Of a stretch of DNA of 64,000 nucleotides, positions 31,926-42,290 are shown one piece after another. The stretch is from Coleophoma eucalyptorum (lineage: Eukaryota; Ascomycota; Leotiomycetes; Helotiales; Dermateaceae). The stretch is taken from positions 124,001-188,000 of the forward strand of contig JALRME010000019.1 of assembly GCA_026120035.1 (NCBI GenBank), read 5' to 3'. A program made the translations under genes and the position numbers. Positions within the stretch are counted from its first letter, which is position 1; the number at the start of each line of letters is the position of its first letter. The notes beneath the pieces were generated by a model, which worked only from the letters and a program-made list of their open reading frames with translations, searched no databases and had not been told where the DNA came from.

Positions 31926-33303
31926 ATGTGTCCGGAAGAGGCAGCCGTAGTAGACGAGCCCGAAGCGCTGCCAGCGGAGGAGATCGAAGCCGGGGTTTTT
32001 GATGTGTGTGCCTCGATACCAGTCTTCTCGAGGTGGGCTGATATCGTATTAGGGCTCTGATGGCGATTCAGCATATGGCGCTCCAAGGTGCGTATTTCAC
32101 AACTCCAATTGCATCACCGTCGCCGTTATTGAAAGGATGTAGTGTCGCCAGCTTAACAGAAACCTTGAATTCCCAGATCGCCAAGGGCGTCTCTGAGTAT
32201 GGCCGGACATATGCTGCATATGGCAATGAAGGTATTCCCAAATTTCACATGATCACCGAATCATTCTGAAATCACGACAGAGTACGGTCTTCCGATCGAC
32301 GAGGCAGAGCTAGATAGGATAGATATGTCCCACGCAAAGTATAAGATGCTTCTCGAGAAAAGATTGTTTCTCGCACCTATCCCCGACCACCCACAACGTA
32401 TTCTGGACTTGGGAACGGGCACAGGTACAGCGATTGGAATATTTTGTTTTAATCTAATACTAATTGCTTTGGCCAGGTATCTGGGCTCTGGACATGGCCG
32501 AGAAATATCCATCCGCTGAGGTGCGTGAGCAAGGGGCCGGGGCCTGAAGGAAGCTTAGCTTACAGGAACAGGTCTATGGTGTCGATATCGCCCCGACGCA
32601 ACCACAATGGTAACTCGGACTCCCAGACCCTCAACCGGGAACTCGCCTAACTTATTGATAGGGTGCTTCCCAACTGTCGATTTGAGATTGATGACATCGA
32701 GATGTTATGGACTTGGCGGAAAGAGAGTTTCGATTTCATTTACGCTCGCGATTTATTACTTTCCATTCGAGATTGGCCCAAACTTGTTAATCAGTGTTAC
32801 GAGTGAGTTTCTCTATCTCCGTTTCTACCATTGAAGTCCATTATTTTAAGAAGTCTGCTGCTGACTCAACCAAATCTAGACATATCAAACCTGGCGGCCA
32901 CGTTGAGCTCCACTGTATATACCCGAAGCTCTACTGCGATGATGGCAGCACGCCGGACGATAGTGGTCTTATGGAGTTCAGCCGGACAGCACTAAAAGCA
33001 TCCACAGCGATGGGGACACCTCTGGCTGCGTGTGTGGAGTACAAATCCTATCTCGAAGCTGCCGGATTTGAAAATGTTGTCGAGACGCGATTCAAGCTAC
33101 CTTCAGCGCCGTGGGCTCGGGATCCGCGATTGAAATTGATTGGCGCTTTTGAACTACATAATCTTCTAAACGGACTTCCCGCCATGAGTCTGAGAATGTT
33201 CTCGCGCGCATATGGCTGGACCAGGGAGCAGACCGAGGTCTTTTTGGTGAAGGTCAGGAGGGACTTGAAGGATTTGAGACACCATTCTTACTACGAGTTG
33301 TGA
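31926..33303 (+). CDS. LaeA-like SAM-dependent methyltransferase
   Basis: This is a class I methyltransferase of the fungal LaeA/TAM-domain type. Eight exons are needed: 31926-32003, 32053-32087, 32152-32231, 32281-32424, 32477-32520, 32572-32609, 32662-32802 and 32880-33303 (327 aa), all in phase. An acidic N-terminus leads to EYGRTYAAYGNEEYGLPIDE. Next come the SAM-binding ILDLGTGTGIWALDMAEKYP (split by an intron), VYGVDIAPTQPQW, FDFIYARDLLLSI, HIKPGGHVELHCIYP and the C-terminal YELHSYY-like end (HHSYYEL). The first intron, 32004-32052 with a gtgtgt donor, is the weakest call. Paralogues of this kind are common in fungi and only one is the true LaeA regulator, so a role in global control is not implied. 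Confidence 0.85.
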
Positions 33304-33810
33304 GACCTCCCACTTTTTCTTCCCGGGGTTTTCAAACATGTTCAGTTGGCTAATTTGCATAGTATTGTTGTTCACGGACAAAAGCCTCATAGTGCCAGAG
33401 GTTGAATCAGTTTGGAAATGAGGGAGTACGGCATCTCGGATCTGGTGAACAGAACAGAACAGAACAATCCAAGGCAGTGGGGGTAATAACAGGTTGGAAA
33501 TGGCGTACAGGTAATTTGGGCGTAAAAGGTGATCCACTCCTTTTGTAGTACTAGTTAGGTGGCCAAGTCACGCATGCTAGACGTTTCGCTCATGCTTATC
33601 AAAAATGAGATCTGAAATGTATAACCGCATATATTGCCCCCAACGCCAGCCCTTGTATCTTATAGCTAACAGACCTGCTAGTTTTGAACCATTCCAACAA
33701 GGGCTTAACCTGCAACCTTGCTCCCACCCATATTATACAAAGTAGCGTCTCTCTAGCTTATAGAGATGATGCTGCTTCTTTGTCAATGCTTTCAAAGCTC
33801 TGGGGACGGA
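33304..33810. other. Intergenic between converging genes
   Basis: These 507 bp hold the 3' flanks of the LaeA-like and GNA1 genes. A short agaac pentamer run near 33447 is the only regularity seen. Confidence 0.5.
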
Positions 33811-34457
33811 TCAGTTACTCTTTGGTTTCTCGTAGTAGTGTGCCATCTCCAGTCCCGCGCGCTTGAAGCCACACTTTAGATAGAAGCCCTCATTGATCTC
33901 ACTGCAATCCAAGATGGTCTTGTAGCAGCCGACTTGCTCTGCTACGTAGTCAAGAGCCTGAATCATCTTCAAGCCCAGCTTTTTACCTTGTTGGTCCTTG
34001 GCTACCGCAATATCTTCGATGTGACCAACCATTCCAAGGTGATGAATACTGTTGGTTGAATAGGTCAGTAGGGGGTCTGCAGCCAGGATCTGGGAGCTAC
34101 ACACAATTTGCGCTCAACAATCAGCGAGCCGGTAGCGACAATGCGGGATCCGTCATCAACCACCATCATGTAATATCCACCTTGCCCCTGGGTAGTCATC
34201 CAGTCGTAGCGCCCATCCCACTCCGCCTCTGTAATATCGCCAACCGTCGTCAAGACTCGCAAGCAATCAAGAAAGCCGCGAGCGTAGTCGGATTTTCGCA
34301 GAGGGCGGATAGTGTATGATTCGGGCAGGGAGTCTGCAACGGCGGGGGAGACTAAAGAGGAAGAGAAGAGGCCCTGTGACGTTTGTGTCGCTGATGTGGA
34401 GGACGTCTCTGCGGTCTTTGAAGCCACAAGGGGCTCGTGAATAACGGTCATCGTCAT
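33811..34457 (-). CDS. GNA1: Glucosamine 6-phosphate N-acetyltransferase
   Basis: This enzyme transfers acetyl from acetyl-CoA to glucosamine 6-phosphate in UDP-GlcNAc synthesis, which feeds chitin, N-glycans and GPI anchors in the cytosol. There are two exons, 34457-34105 and 34048-33811 (196 aa), with a 56-nt intron in phase. The GNAT fold is clear: YTIRPLRKSDYARGFLDCLR, ATGSLIVERKFIHHLGMVGH, IEDIAVAKDQQGKKLGLKMI (acetyl-CoA Q/RxxGxG/A region), KTILDCSEINEGFYLKCGF and GLEMAHYY. These match Gna1 closely. The first ~45 residues are a low-complexity Ser/Thr extension, longer than in yeast. Confidence 0.95.
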
Positions 34458-35908
34458 GATTGGGGAAGCTTGGAGGCTATGGGTGGCAGAGGATCAGGTC
34501 GAGAAAGCGCCGTCTATTATTGACGGTAAACAAAGCAACAGTAAGCTCGATGACGCAGGCTGGCAACAGGGAGGTGATTGCAGACAAGTGCAATGGAGAT
34601 GATGTTGTCGGTAGAGCGTGCACAAGGCGTGGAATAGCTGATGATGAGGTAGTGGTTATCTTGGGGGAAAGGATGAGAAGGAGAGGACAGATCAGAGTCA
34701 AATGGAGCTGGACAGCGAGCGAATAAAGAATCAATGACAATCACGGTCTCCAACTCGTGTTCCGTTCCTGGAATTTTGGTTCCTGCGCAAGGCTTAGCAT
34801 CTCGCTTGCAGCCGTGATCATCAGCAGCAGACTAAGAATAGATGTGCGGTCAGTTGCTTGCTGAGTGAGTCGCTGTGTTCGGCAGTGGTTGATAAGGGAG
34901 AGGCCGTAGAGGGATGGAGATGGGAAAGATATATATGAAAATGTAAAATAGAAAGGGGACAGAGTGACGATGCACCATGCGACCGGGCTGGATCTGAGGT
35001 AAGGGCGGTTGGTATCGAGAGATAGACGACAGATAGGCGTCGGAGGAGGGAGCTCGACCTGAGTACCGCGGACTGTACCTTAGAAGCTCTGGCGGCTGCT
35101 TACCTCAGCAACACCATCCCCGCGCTTATCGGACGCCGATAAGACAATCAGCGTTGGGATAAGAAATCATGGATTAAGGAGAAGATGGTTGGATGACTTC
35201 ATGGCACAATCCTTGAAGGAAGCGCTGCGGCTGCGTCAGACTTGCGAGCGACGTTGCGAGCTGGGGATTCCTCTCCCAGACCTTTATATCCTCGATCCTC
35301 TCTTCCCCCATTACATTGCATTCTTTCCCCATACTCTATTCCCAATTCCTGACGCCCCCTGGTTCAGCGCATTGTCACATGCCGAGGCTGCCACGCTGCT
35401 CTCAGCTTGCGAGCACCTGCAGACGGTCTGGTCTGACGGCACCCTTCACACTTGCCACTCCCTCATTCCATGTACCTCGACCACTCGATTGGGGCATATC
35501 CGTCGGCAGCAGCAAAGCACGTCGCGACACGTCGGTGCCGGTGCCAGTTGCCAGTAAACTTTGCTCCGTCAATAACCACATACTTCGTTTCGTGCGTGGC
35601 CGTCAAGGCTAAGGCTCAAGCTCCATCCTCAACATTTTTCCTCTTGTTTTTGTTATTGCCACTGCGCCCACACATCATCGTCCAAACGCTACTACGACAT
35701 GCCACATCCGCCTACATTATTTCGATTACCGTCTGGGTTTGGCTGTGCAAGCTTCCTTTAGACTTCCCATCCCGGACCTCCTCCTTGCTCCTTCAACTTG
35801 CTCCTTGCGCATGAACATCGAGAAGGTCGGTCTATCGAATGGAACCACCAAGTCATCAAATTACGGATTACCATTCCTTCTACCGTTGCAGCCCCTTGGC
35901 CATCCGTG
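34458..35908. other. Divergent promoter region of GNA1 and the class 3 lipase
   Basis: About 1.45 kb. The last 300 bp before the lipase ATG are strongly CT-rich (35640-35810), a common feature upstream of fungal transcription starts. A 122-codon frame at 35189-35557 lies here but has no family support. Confidence 0.5.
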
Positions 35909-38900
35909 ATGGACCTGGATGAGGGCGATTATATCGACAATAGTGCCCTTGCCGCCCATGAATCCCATCCTCAGCATCCTGCGGGTCCCACCCTCCTCCC
36001 GGCTCCCATTGCCAGCGTGGTGAGCCTGGTGACGAGGTCCTCCTCGCTATACATTCGGGTTGGTTCTTTTATTGGAGGTTTGGCTCTAGATGGTGCTCGG
36101 GTCACCACTTTAACTGGCTTGGAGTTGAGCCGGGCTGTGATTGAGGGAATCTTGAGTCGGGCGGGCCGAGATGTTGCTACCAGGAGCACCGGCGAGATGG
36201 GTCGAATCGAAGCCGAGGGTTTGCTGGAAAGAAGTATTGCCACGCTCCATTCGACCATCACTAACATCTCATTTGCCGCTTCCACTGGATTTTATATATC
36301 CTCAACCGCGCTTTCGACAGCCACTGATCTGTCGGGGCAGCTACTCACTTCCTTAGACTCTATTCTAGGATCCACCGATTCTTCGAGGGCTATATCCAGC
36401 ATTATCACATTAATCCGTCGAGAGTTTCGAAATCCTGCGACGGGGCAAGAGGGAGAAAAGGTCAGCGTGGCGGATTTACTATTGGGAATATGCAGTCTTG
36501 CTTTGCTACAGCGCTGGTCACGAAAGCTCACCGACCTCGAAAATAAGGAGCGTCGCTTCGAGGAGGTCGTTTGGGATGTGGTCATATTGGACAACGGCAA
36601 GAGAGCCGATGTCGTGGGGCACGACACAAATATGGCCATGGTTAGTTCGGATAAGTCACGCAATTCGTTTCTCACGACCCGTGGAGAGGCTGAGGTACTG
36701 GAAACAATAGAACGAGATGGCCAAGTCGACGATGAGAACTCCGAGGAAGACTTACCCGAGATCAACCTGCGACAGAAGATCATGCAATCACTACCACCAG
36801 ACGCTTCGGTCTCCATTACGACATCAACCACAACAACAAAGACAGTCACTGTGGAAATTACCGGTGCTCAACCTCCTGATCTCTCTCCACCGCCTGGTGT
36901 CGAAATCATCGAGGAGAATGCGCATCATTCGAGTCTGATTGACCTTGATGGACCTGTTCTTACAAACGAGCAGAAGATTGGGCTACTTGTTCCACGTTAC
37001 CGTGTCGTTTATCGGATAATAAGAAATAAGCTCCGAGGTACGGACATCGAGGCCAAAGGACCGGCTGAAATTGAGAATACAAATGAAGTGATTGAGCTAA
37101 GCGACGACGAAGCGGTCCAGATGTCTGCTGCTACACCCAAAGATGAAAAAGAAAAGCCTGTCATTGATGATACTTTCTCCGCATCGCCGCCTCTCTCACC
37201 AGAGGCTGAGAAAAGCCCAATTATTGAAACACCAGCCGAATTGCCTGCACTTCAGTCGCTCGATATCAATAGCTATCCACGCAGACTTTCCTCTAAATCA
37301 CCATCACCACGACCCGACTCCCCTGGGGACAGGTCCCTTGGTATCTCAGGACTGCCAATTTCAAAGCTCAAATCAGAGAATATTCCACGTCCAAAGCGAT
37401 CTCGAAAACCAATGAGTTCGTCCTCGTCTATCAGTAGTATCGACAATTTTCCCCCAAAGAAAATTTCGGGATCAAAACCTCCCTCGACCAAGAAGGTCAA
37501 AGCTGAAGTGAAGCCGCCTGCGAAGTTGGAAAAGAAGGGAACATTTCGTAACGCTTTGAGAAAAGGTTCTTCATCAGCACTCACTAATCTTTGGAACAAA
37601 GAATCCCCGTCAACAGAGACACTCCCCCCTGTTCCGCCAATTAAAACCTCTCAGCAGAGACCTCCATGGGGAACTCCGGCCGTACCATCAATCCCAAAGC
37701 TTCCCTCGGTACCGTCAAGTTTACCTGTTCCAAAAAGAGGGTCCTCTATTGTTCCCGCTCGAGATGCGCCTCGTGCTCCTCAGCGCGGAAATCCCAACTA
37801 CTTTTCATCCCGAGATCTTGGTATATCACCAACTCACGAGGTTCCCAGAACTCCTTCAAGGACAAGTTATTACTCGATTCATGAGAGGCGGCGGGATTCG
37901 CTTGTTTCTCAAACTGATACATACTCAATTCATTCAGCTGAAGCACGACCTGGCTCACCAACAGCTTTCCGCAGTCAATTGAAGGCACAGAGTAATATGT
38001 TGAGAACAAGATCAGAGAAAAATATTGCTTCTAGCAAGCCTCCTTCGCCACAAAAGAATCATCATCGACGGAATACATCATATGTCCCTAGCATATATAC
38101 TTTGAAAACAAATAACTCTGCGGCGTCGTTAGTCCTTGCTTCCCAACCCAGAAGAAGCGCCTTCGAGAATTCAGAATCACTGGAAACTCTAATGCGCACT
38201 GGCTTGGTTGATGGACTTTTCCCACAGCACCACATCGTTCGCAACATTACTAGATTTGTAAAATTTGCATCTGCATCCTATGGCGCAAGTTTTCTTCGGG
38301 TTATGGGCATTGTAACTTCATCATCTTCAACAAAAAAGGAGATAAACACTGAGCACCACCATGAACATCACTCATTCTCAAATCACACCCAACTTCCACC
38401 AGACACGATACTTCTGTCGTCCTTTGTCGACCCACAAGGCGGTACGGATAGCACTGGGCAGACCAACACTGGCGTTCCCATGGTTCATTTTGTTTCTCTC
38501 GACCACGAGTCCAAGGCTGTGGTGCTAACATGTCGTGGTACTCTCGGGTTTGACGATGTTCTCGCGGATATGACATGCGACTATGACGAGCTTCATTATC
38601 GTGGAAAGGCCTATATTGTCCATCGAGGTATTTACGCCTCAGCACGCCGTCTATTGTCCAGTCGTGTTTTGGCTACAATTACAGCCGCCCTAGAGGAGTT
38701 TCCAGATTACGGCCTCGTTCTATGTGGGCACTCTTTGGGAGGAGGGGTGACGGCACTTCTAGCCATTCTCTTGTCAGAACCTGCGAGCACGGGCACCGCA
38801 TTTGTGACTACAATGGAATCCCAACGGACCTCTCTGCTTCTTCCGTCTTCATCACAAGCAGGAACTGCTCCGTTACCCATAATTCGACTTCCATCTGGCC

Positions 38901-39496
38901 GGCCAATTCATGTTTACGCTTATGGCCCTCCATCAACATTATCTCCATCGCTACGTCTGGCAACCCGTGGTTTGATCACGACAATCGTCAATGGTCAGGA
39001 TGTTGTACCGCATCTATCTCTGGGATTATTGCACGACCTCCAAGCTGTTGCTCTGGCTCTCAAGACGGACCCCTCTGGAGCGAAAGGCGAAGTTCGAAAT
39101 CGTCTGTTTGCAGGGTTGACCAGTGCTTTCGCTGATAGGTGGTATGGTAACCGACCAGCAGGTATGCAGAGTGAAGCAGAAGATGACAAATGGGCATACT
39201 CAGCTTTGAAGTCGCTTCGCGCAAGTATGTTAAGTAGTAAGCTTGTACCGCCAGGAGAAGTATTCGTGGTTGAAGCCAGTCCCGTTCTTCAAAGGCATGC
39301 TTTTGTAGATCGTGGGGATGGAAGTATGGAGCAGAAGGGTTTGGGGAGGCCAGCAACGCGATCAGTCTTGAAATATGTCAGAGATGTCGAAACAAGATTT
39401 GGAGAAGTGAGATTTGGTGGTAGTATGTTACTTGATCATAGCCCGGGACGGTACGAGGCAAGTCTTGAGGCCTTGCGGAGGGGAGTTATTTCATGA
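35909..39496 (+). CDS. Class 3 lipase, sn1-specific diacylglycerol lipase-like
   Basis: This is a very long uninterrupted frame of 1195 aa. The ATG at 35909 (MDLDEGDYIDNS) is the first usable one. The N-terminal ~180 residues are moderately hydrophobic (SLYIRVGSFIGGLALDG, TGFYISSTALSTATD) and may associate with membrane. Residues ~260-780 are disordered, Ser/Pro/Lys-rich and phosphorylation-prone. The catalytic lipase 3 domain follows at ~780-1190: VVLTCRGTLGFDDVLADMTC, YIVHRGIYASARRLL and LVLCGHSLGGGVTALLA with Ser942. It also has NGQDVVPHLSLG with Asp1031 and MLLDHSPGRYEASLEAL with His1177, completing the Ser-Asp-His triad. The likely substrates are diacylglycerols or related lipids. The family is confident; the specific substrate is inferred. 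Confidence 0.88.
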   Translation: MDLDEGDYIDNSALAAHESHPQHPAGPTLLPAPIASVVSLVTRSSSLYIRVGSFIGGLALDGARVTTLTGLELSRAVIEGILSRAGRDVATRSTGEMGRIEAEGLLERSIATLHSTITNISFAASTGFYISSTALSTATDLSGQLLTSLDSILGSTDSSRAISSIITLIRREFRNPATGQEGEKVSVADLLLGICSLALLQRWSRKLTDLENKERRFEEVVWDVVILDNGKRADVVGHDTNMAMVSSDKSRNSFLTTRGEAEVLETIERDGQVDDENSEEDLPEINLRQKIMQSLPPDASVSITTSTTTTKTVTVEITGAQPPDLSPPPGVEIIEENAHHSSLIDLDGPVLTNEQKIGLLVPRYRVVYRIIRNKLRGTDIEAKGPAEIENTNEVIELSDDEAVQMSAATPKDEKEKPVIDDTFSASPPLSPEAEKSPIIETPAELPALQSLDINSYPRRLSSKSPSPRPDSPGDRSLGISGLPISKLKSENIPRPKRSRKPMSSSSSISSIDNFPPKKISGSKPPSTKKVKAEVKPPAKLEKKGTFRNALRKGSSSALTNLWNKESPSTETLPPVPPIKTSQQRPPWGTPAVPSIPKLPSVPSSLPVPKRGSSIVPARDAPRAPQRGNPNYFSSRDLGISPTHEVPRTPSRTSYYSIHERRRDSLVSQTDTYSIHSAEARPGSPTAFRSQLKAQSNMLRTRSEKNIASSKPPSPQKNHHRRNTSYVPSIYTLKTNNSAASLVLASQPRRSAFENSESLETLMRTGLVDGLFPQHHIVRNITRFVKFASASYGASFLRVMGIVTSSSSTKKEINTEHHHEHHSFSNHTQLPPDTILLSSFVDPQGGTDSTGQTNTGVPMVHFVSLDHESKAVVLTCRGTLGFDDVLADMTCDYDELHYRGKAYIVHRGIYASARRLLSSRVLATITAALEEFPDYGLVLCGHSLGGGVTALLAILLSEPASTGTAFVTTMESQRTSLLLPSSSQAGTAPLPIIRLPSGRPIHVYAYGPPSTLSPSLRLATRGLITTIVNGQDVVPHLSLGLLHDLQAVALALKTDPSGAKGEVRNRLFAGLTSAFADRWYGNRPAGMQSEAEDDKWAYSALKSLRASMLSSKLVPPGEVFVVEASPVLQRHAFVDRGDGSMEQKGLGRPATRSVLKYVRDVETRFGEVRFGGSMLLDHSPGRYEASLEALRRGVIS

Positions 39497-40301
39497 TTGT
39501 TTCACTCGTTCATCATATGGGGATTTGTTTTATACTAGATACCAGTCAGAACCTTTGCTCCTTTGTGTATACCAAAATTGTAGACTAAGATGACTTTCAG
39601 GGTCAAGTTAGCATTACGTTCACATATTGGGGGAAACTACCCCATCATATCTAATCAATCAAAATTACAACTTACTAGACCACATGGTCTTTGATCCTAT
39701 CTCAAAAGACTGGTCACTGCCTATAACTCATTCTAAAATTTTGCTTGAATCCGCAATACATACCGAGAAAGATTCATAGAGAGAGCCAGACCGACGTGAA
39801 CAAGTCTTCCAGTTTTTAACAACCAAGCTTGAACCCGATACCCTTCTCGATATGTAAAGAGGGTTCCTGTGTGAACCATGGCGCAAATAGGTCAATTGGG
39901 ATGGGTGCAGGTGTACACTTACCTGTGTGATTTCATGATGAGAAGCATTTCGGTAGGGGTTTGCAGTGAGTTGATAGAAGGGCCTTTTTAGCAAGCCGGG
40001 AAATTTACTTCAAATCTGGGGTATCCACAAGGTTTTATTCGGCTGGCGATGGGAAAACTTAAGGATGGGATTTGCCAGAGAGGGTATGTTGCATGGTCTA
40101 AAGGAGTTGCTATATAATTTTTCTGCATGTGCCTTTGAATTACCCTTGTAAAATTTTGAATATGGTCAGGACGCGTTCTCCTCGCTGAAAGGAAGCAGAT
40201 TGGGTGGCGTGTCATCACTGAGCTCACATGCGAGCTGTTTCCCAAAAGATATCTCGCTGATGTGCTAAGTTGCTGAGTGATTCCTGCTTCTGATTGTTGT
40301 A
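39497..40301. other. Intergenic between converging genes
   Basis: These 805 bp follow the lipase stop (+) and the regulator stop (-). Minus-strand frames of 88 and 123 codons occur but lack any domain or splice-supported link to the regulator. Confidence 0.5.
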
Positions 40302-41992
40302 CTATGGGGAGCCACCTACGATTCCTCGTAATGAGACTTCTTGTACACTCCCAGGACAAACTGAAGGCGGGAAATTGGCAGCAATTCTTTCCAGCACTCC
40401 ATCATCGACGATTTCGCTAACGTCGAGTAAACGATCCCTCAAATAGCGCTGCTGTGGCCCTGGGATCCCGGATACTGTGGTAGCAATCGTCAATGGCCAA
40501 CAGAGTAACGATGCCGTGGTACCTCTGACAGAAACTTTTAAGGATGCTGGCATCTTGGTGACGATAGTAATTTCCTTTTCGCCTGACTGTTGGCTCTCAA
40601 TCAAGTCCAGCATGTATGGCACACTTGCGCAAAAGTCGTTGGCCAATTGCTCGCTTTTCTGCTTGGTTGCTATTATCTGAGCTTCTGCCTCAAATCCCAG
40701 AACTCCCGCAAGTAAAGAGATGGCCTTGAGGATAACTTCATTGACAATAAGTCGCAAGGCGCGGTATCGATTCCACATTCCCGCATGTCCCACGTTTGGA
40801 TAGACGTGAACAGCATTATTGAATATTTTTCTGTCTTTTTCAGATCTCTCACTTGTTTGTACACTATGGGTGGTATATAAGCTCTCGATAGGTAGTTCTT
40901 CTGCCCATGCGATTAGAGCATTGTCCAAAGCCTGGGCTTCGGCAAGGTGGCTTTGAATCTTCGCCACTTCGTATGGATTTCCCGGTGCTAAAGAGCTTGC
41001 GAATTCGCTGGAGAAGCTGGCTGCTTGATGTCTTAGTTTAGCAACTATTACCATACAGCGGTCCAGCTTAAGTGCGAGGTCCTTCTCTCCATATCGCGAA
41101 CCATCTCGAAGCCATGATGGAACAGGGAGGCTCCTTAGAACTAGTGAACGTAGGAGTTGCCGTCGTACCAGCTTATCCAGCTCCATGTTAGACTCTGTGC
41201 GGTGGTTTAGCTGCCGCCGCATCTTTAGCATGGCCATTGCGCCGTCGTGGTGTGCGAAGCTTCGTGAAGCGGTGACTTGGATGTCCCGGCTAGAAGTTTG
41301 CAACTTTCTGTCCATCACAGTATTCTCGTAGAAGCTCAGAAGCATAGCAGCAAGAAGCACTTCGTCAGTTGTTACTTCGTTGGCGGACGTGAGTGCCGTG
41401 TTAGTCTTCGCCAGAGCTTTTGAGTATCTGGACCCGGCTGTAGACATAGCAATAGGGCATTTTTGGGCTCGGCCAAATGTAGCATAAGAGACTGCAAATA
41501 TTGCGAGACTGAGGATTGACTCGGGTTGCGAATAGCATATTTCGACACGTGAATACTTCATGTGGCCATCTATAATTTCGGGCAAGCCATGCGGAATCTC
41601 TACATAATAATGCGTGTAGTAGGCTAATGCTTGGTCAACCATAGGCACTGTTAGTACCTGTGACAAAGAGATGTTCTGCACATCGCTAGGTACAGTTCTT
41701 GCTCTCAAAGCAGCTTGGGGTCCATCTCGCATGACCAGGTTCCTCTTCACGTTGGGACCTCGTGGACGTTTCCGTTGACCAACTGCATACTCGTTTTCAT
41801 TCAAAAAGATGAAATCGCGGACTTCTTCCACAGCATTGCAAGTGATATTTGCCTTTTGGCATCGCTTGCAAACTGGGTGAGCCTCATCACACTGGCGCAC
41901 TCATTAATCCCAAGCTGAGCAGGTCTTCGGGGTCTTCTCACCTTGACACGACGCTTCTTACATGTATAGCATCCGCGGCTTGGAAAGACCAT
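40302..41992 (-). CDS. Zn(II)2Cys6 transcription factor
   Basis: This is a fungal-specific nuclear regulator. There are two exons, 41992-41942 and 41891-40302 (546 aa). The 50-nt intron falls inside the zinc cluster, which after splicing reads CYTCKKRRVKCDEAHPVCKR followed by CQKANITC. That is exactly C-X2-C-X6-C-X6-C-X2-C-X6-C. A basic linker (RKRPRGPNVKR) follows. The rest is helical, with the loose middle-homology features of this class (PESILSLAIFAVSYATFGRA, LAAMLLSFYENTVMD). The next gene on the same strand is an aldo/keto reductase, transcribed toward it. A local regulatory relation is possible but not shown. Confidence 0.92.
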
Positions 41993-42290
41993 GTCATATG
42001 AGATAGAAAGCTATCCACCTTAAAAGCAGGGCAACAGCAAACTGAAGCATTTGAGAAGCACAAATGAGTTGTAGTTTGTTGTCGCAAGTGACTGTTGGCT
42101 TTGTCAGCAAGCGTCTCGGACATAAGTAACTTTAAAATCCGTAGCTTTTCTCACTGATCAAAACTCCACGATGCAATTCTCTGCAGTATCCATTTGCTGT
42201 ATACTAAAATGTACAGTTATAATTTATCTTAATATAGCCTGGAATTGGTCAACATTACAAACACCTGCATGCTCACTTACTTCCAGGTCT

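Noticed and set aside
35189..35557. 122-codon plus-strand frame upstream of the lipase
   Set aside because: No domain, and it lies within the divergent promoter region.
36292..36849. 185-codon minus-strand frame opposite the class 3 lipase
   Set aside because: Antisense shadow of the serine-rich coding sequence; no domain and no splice context.
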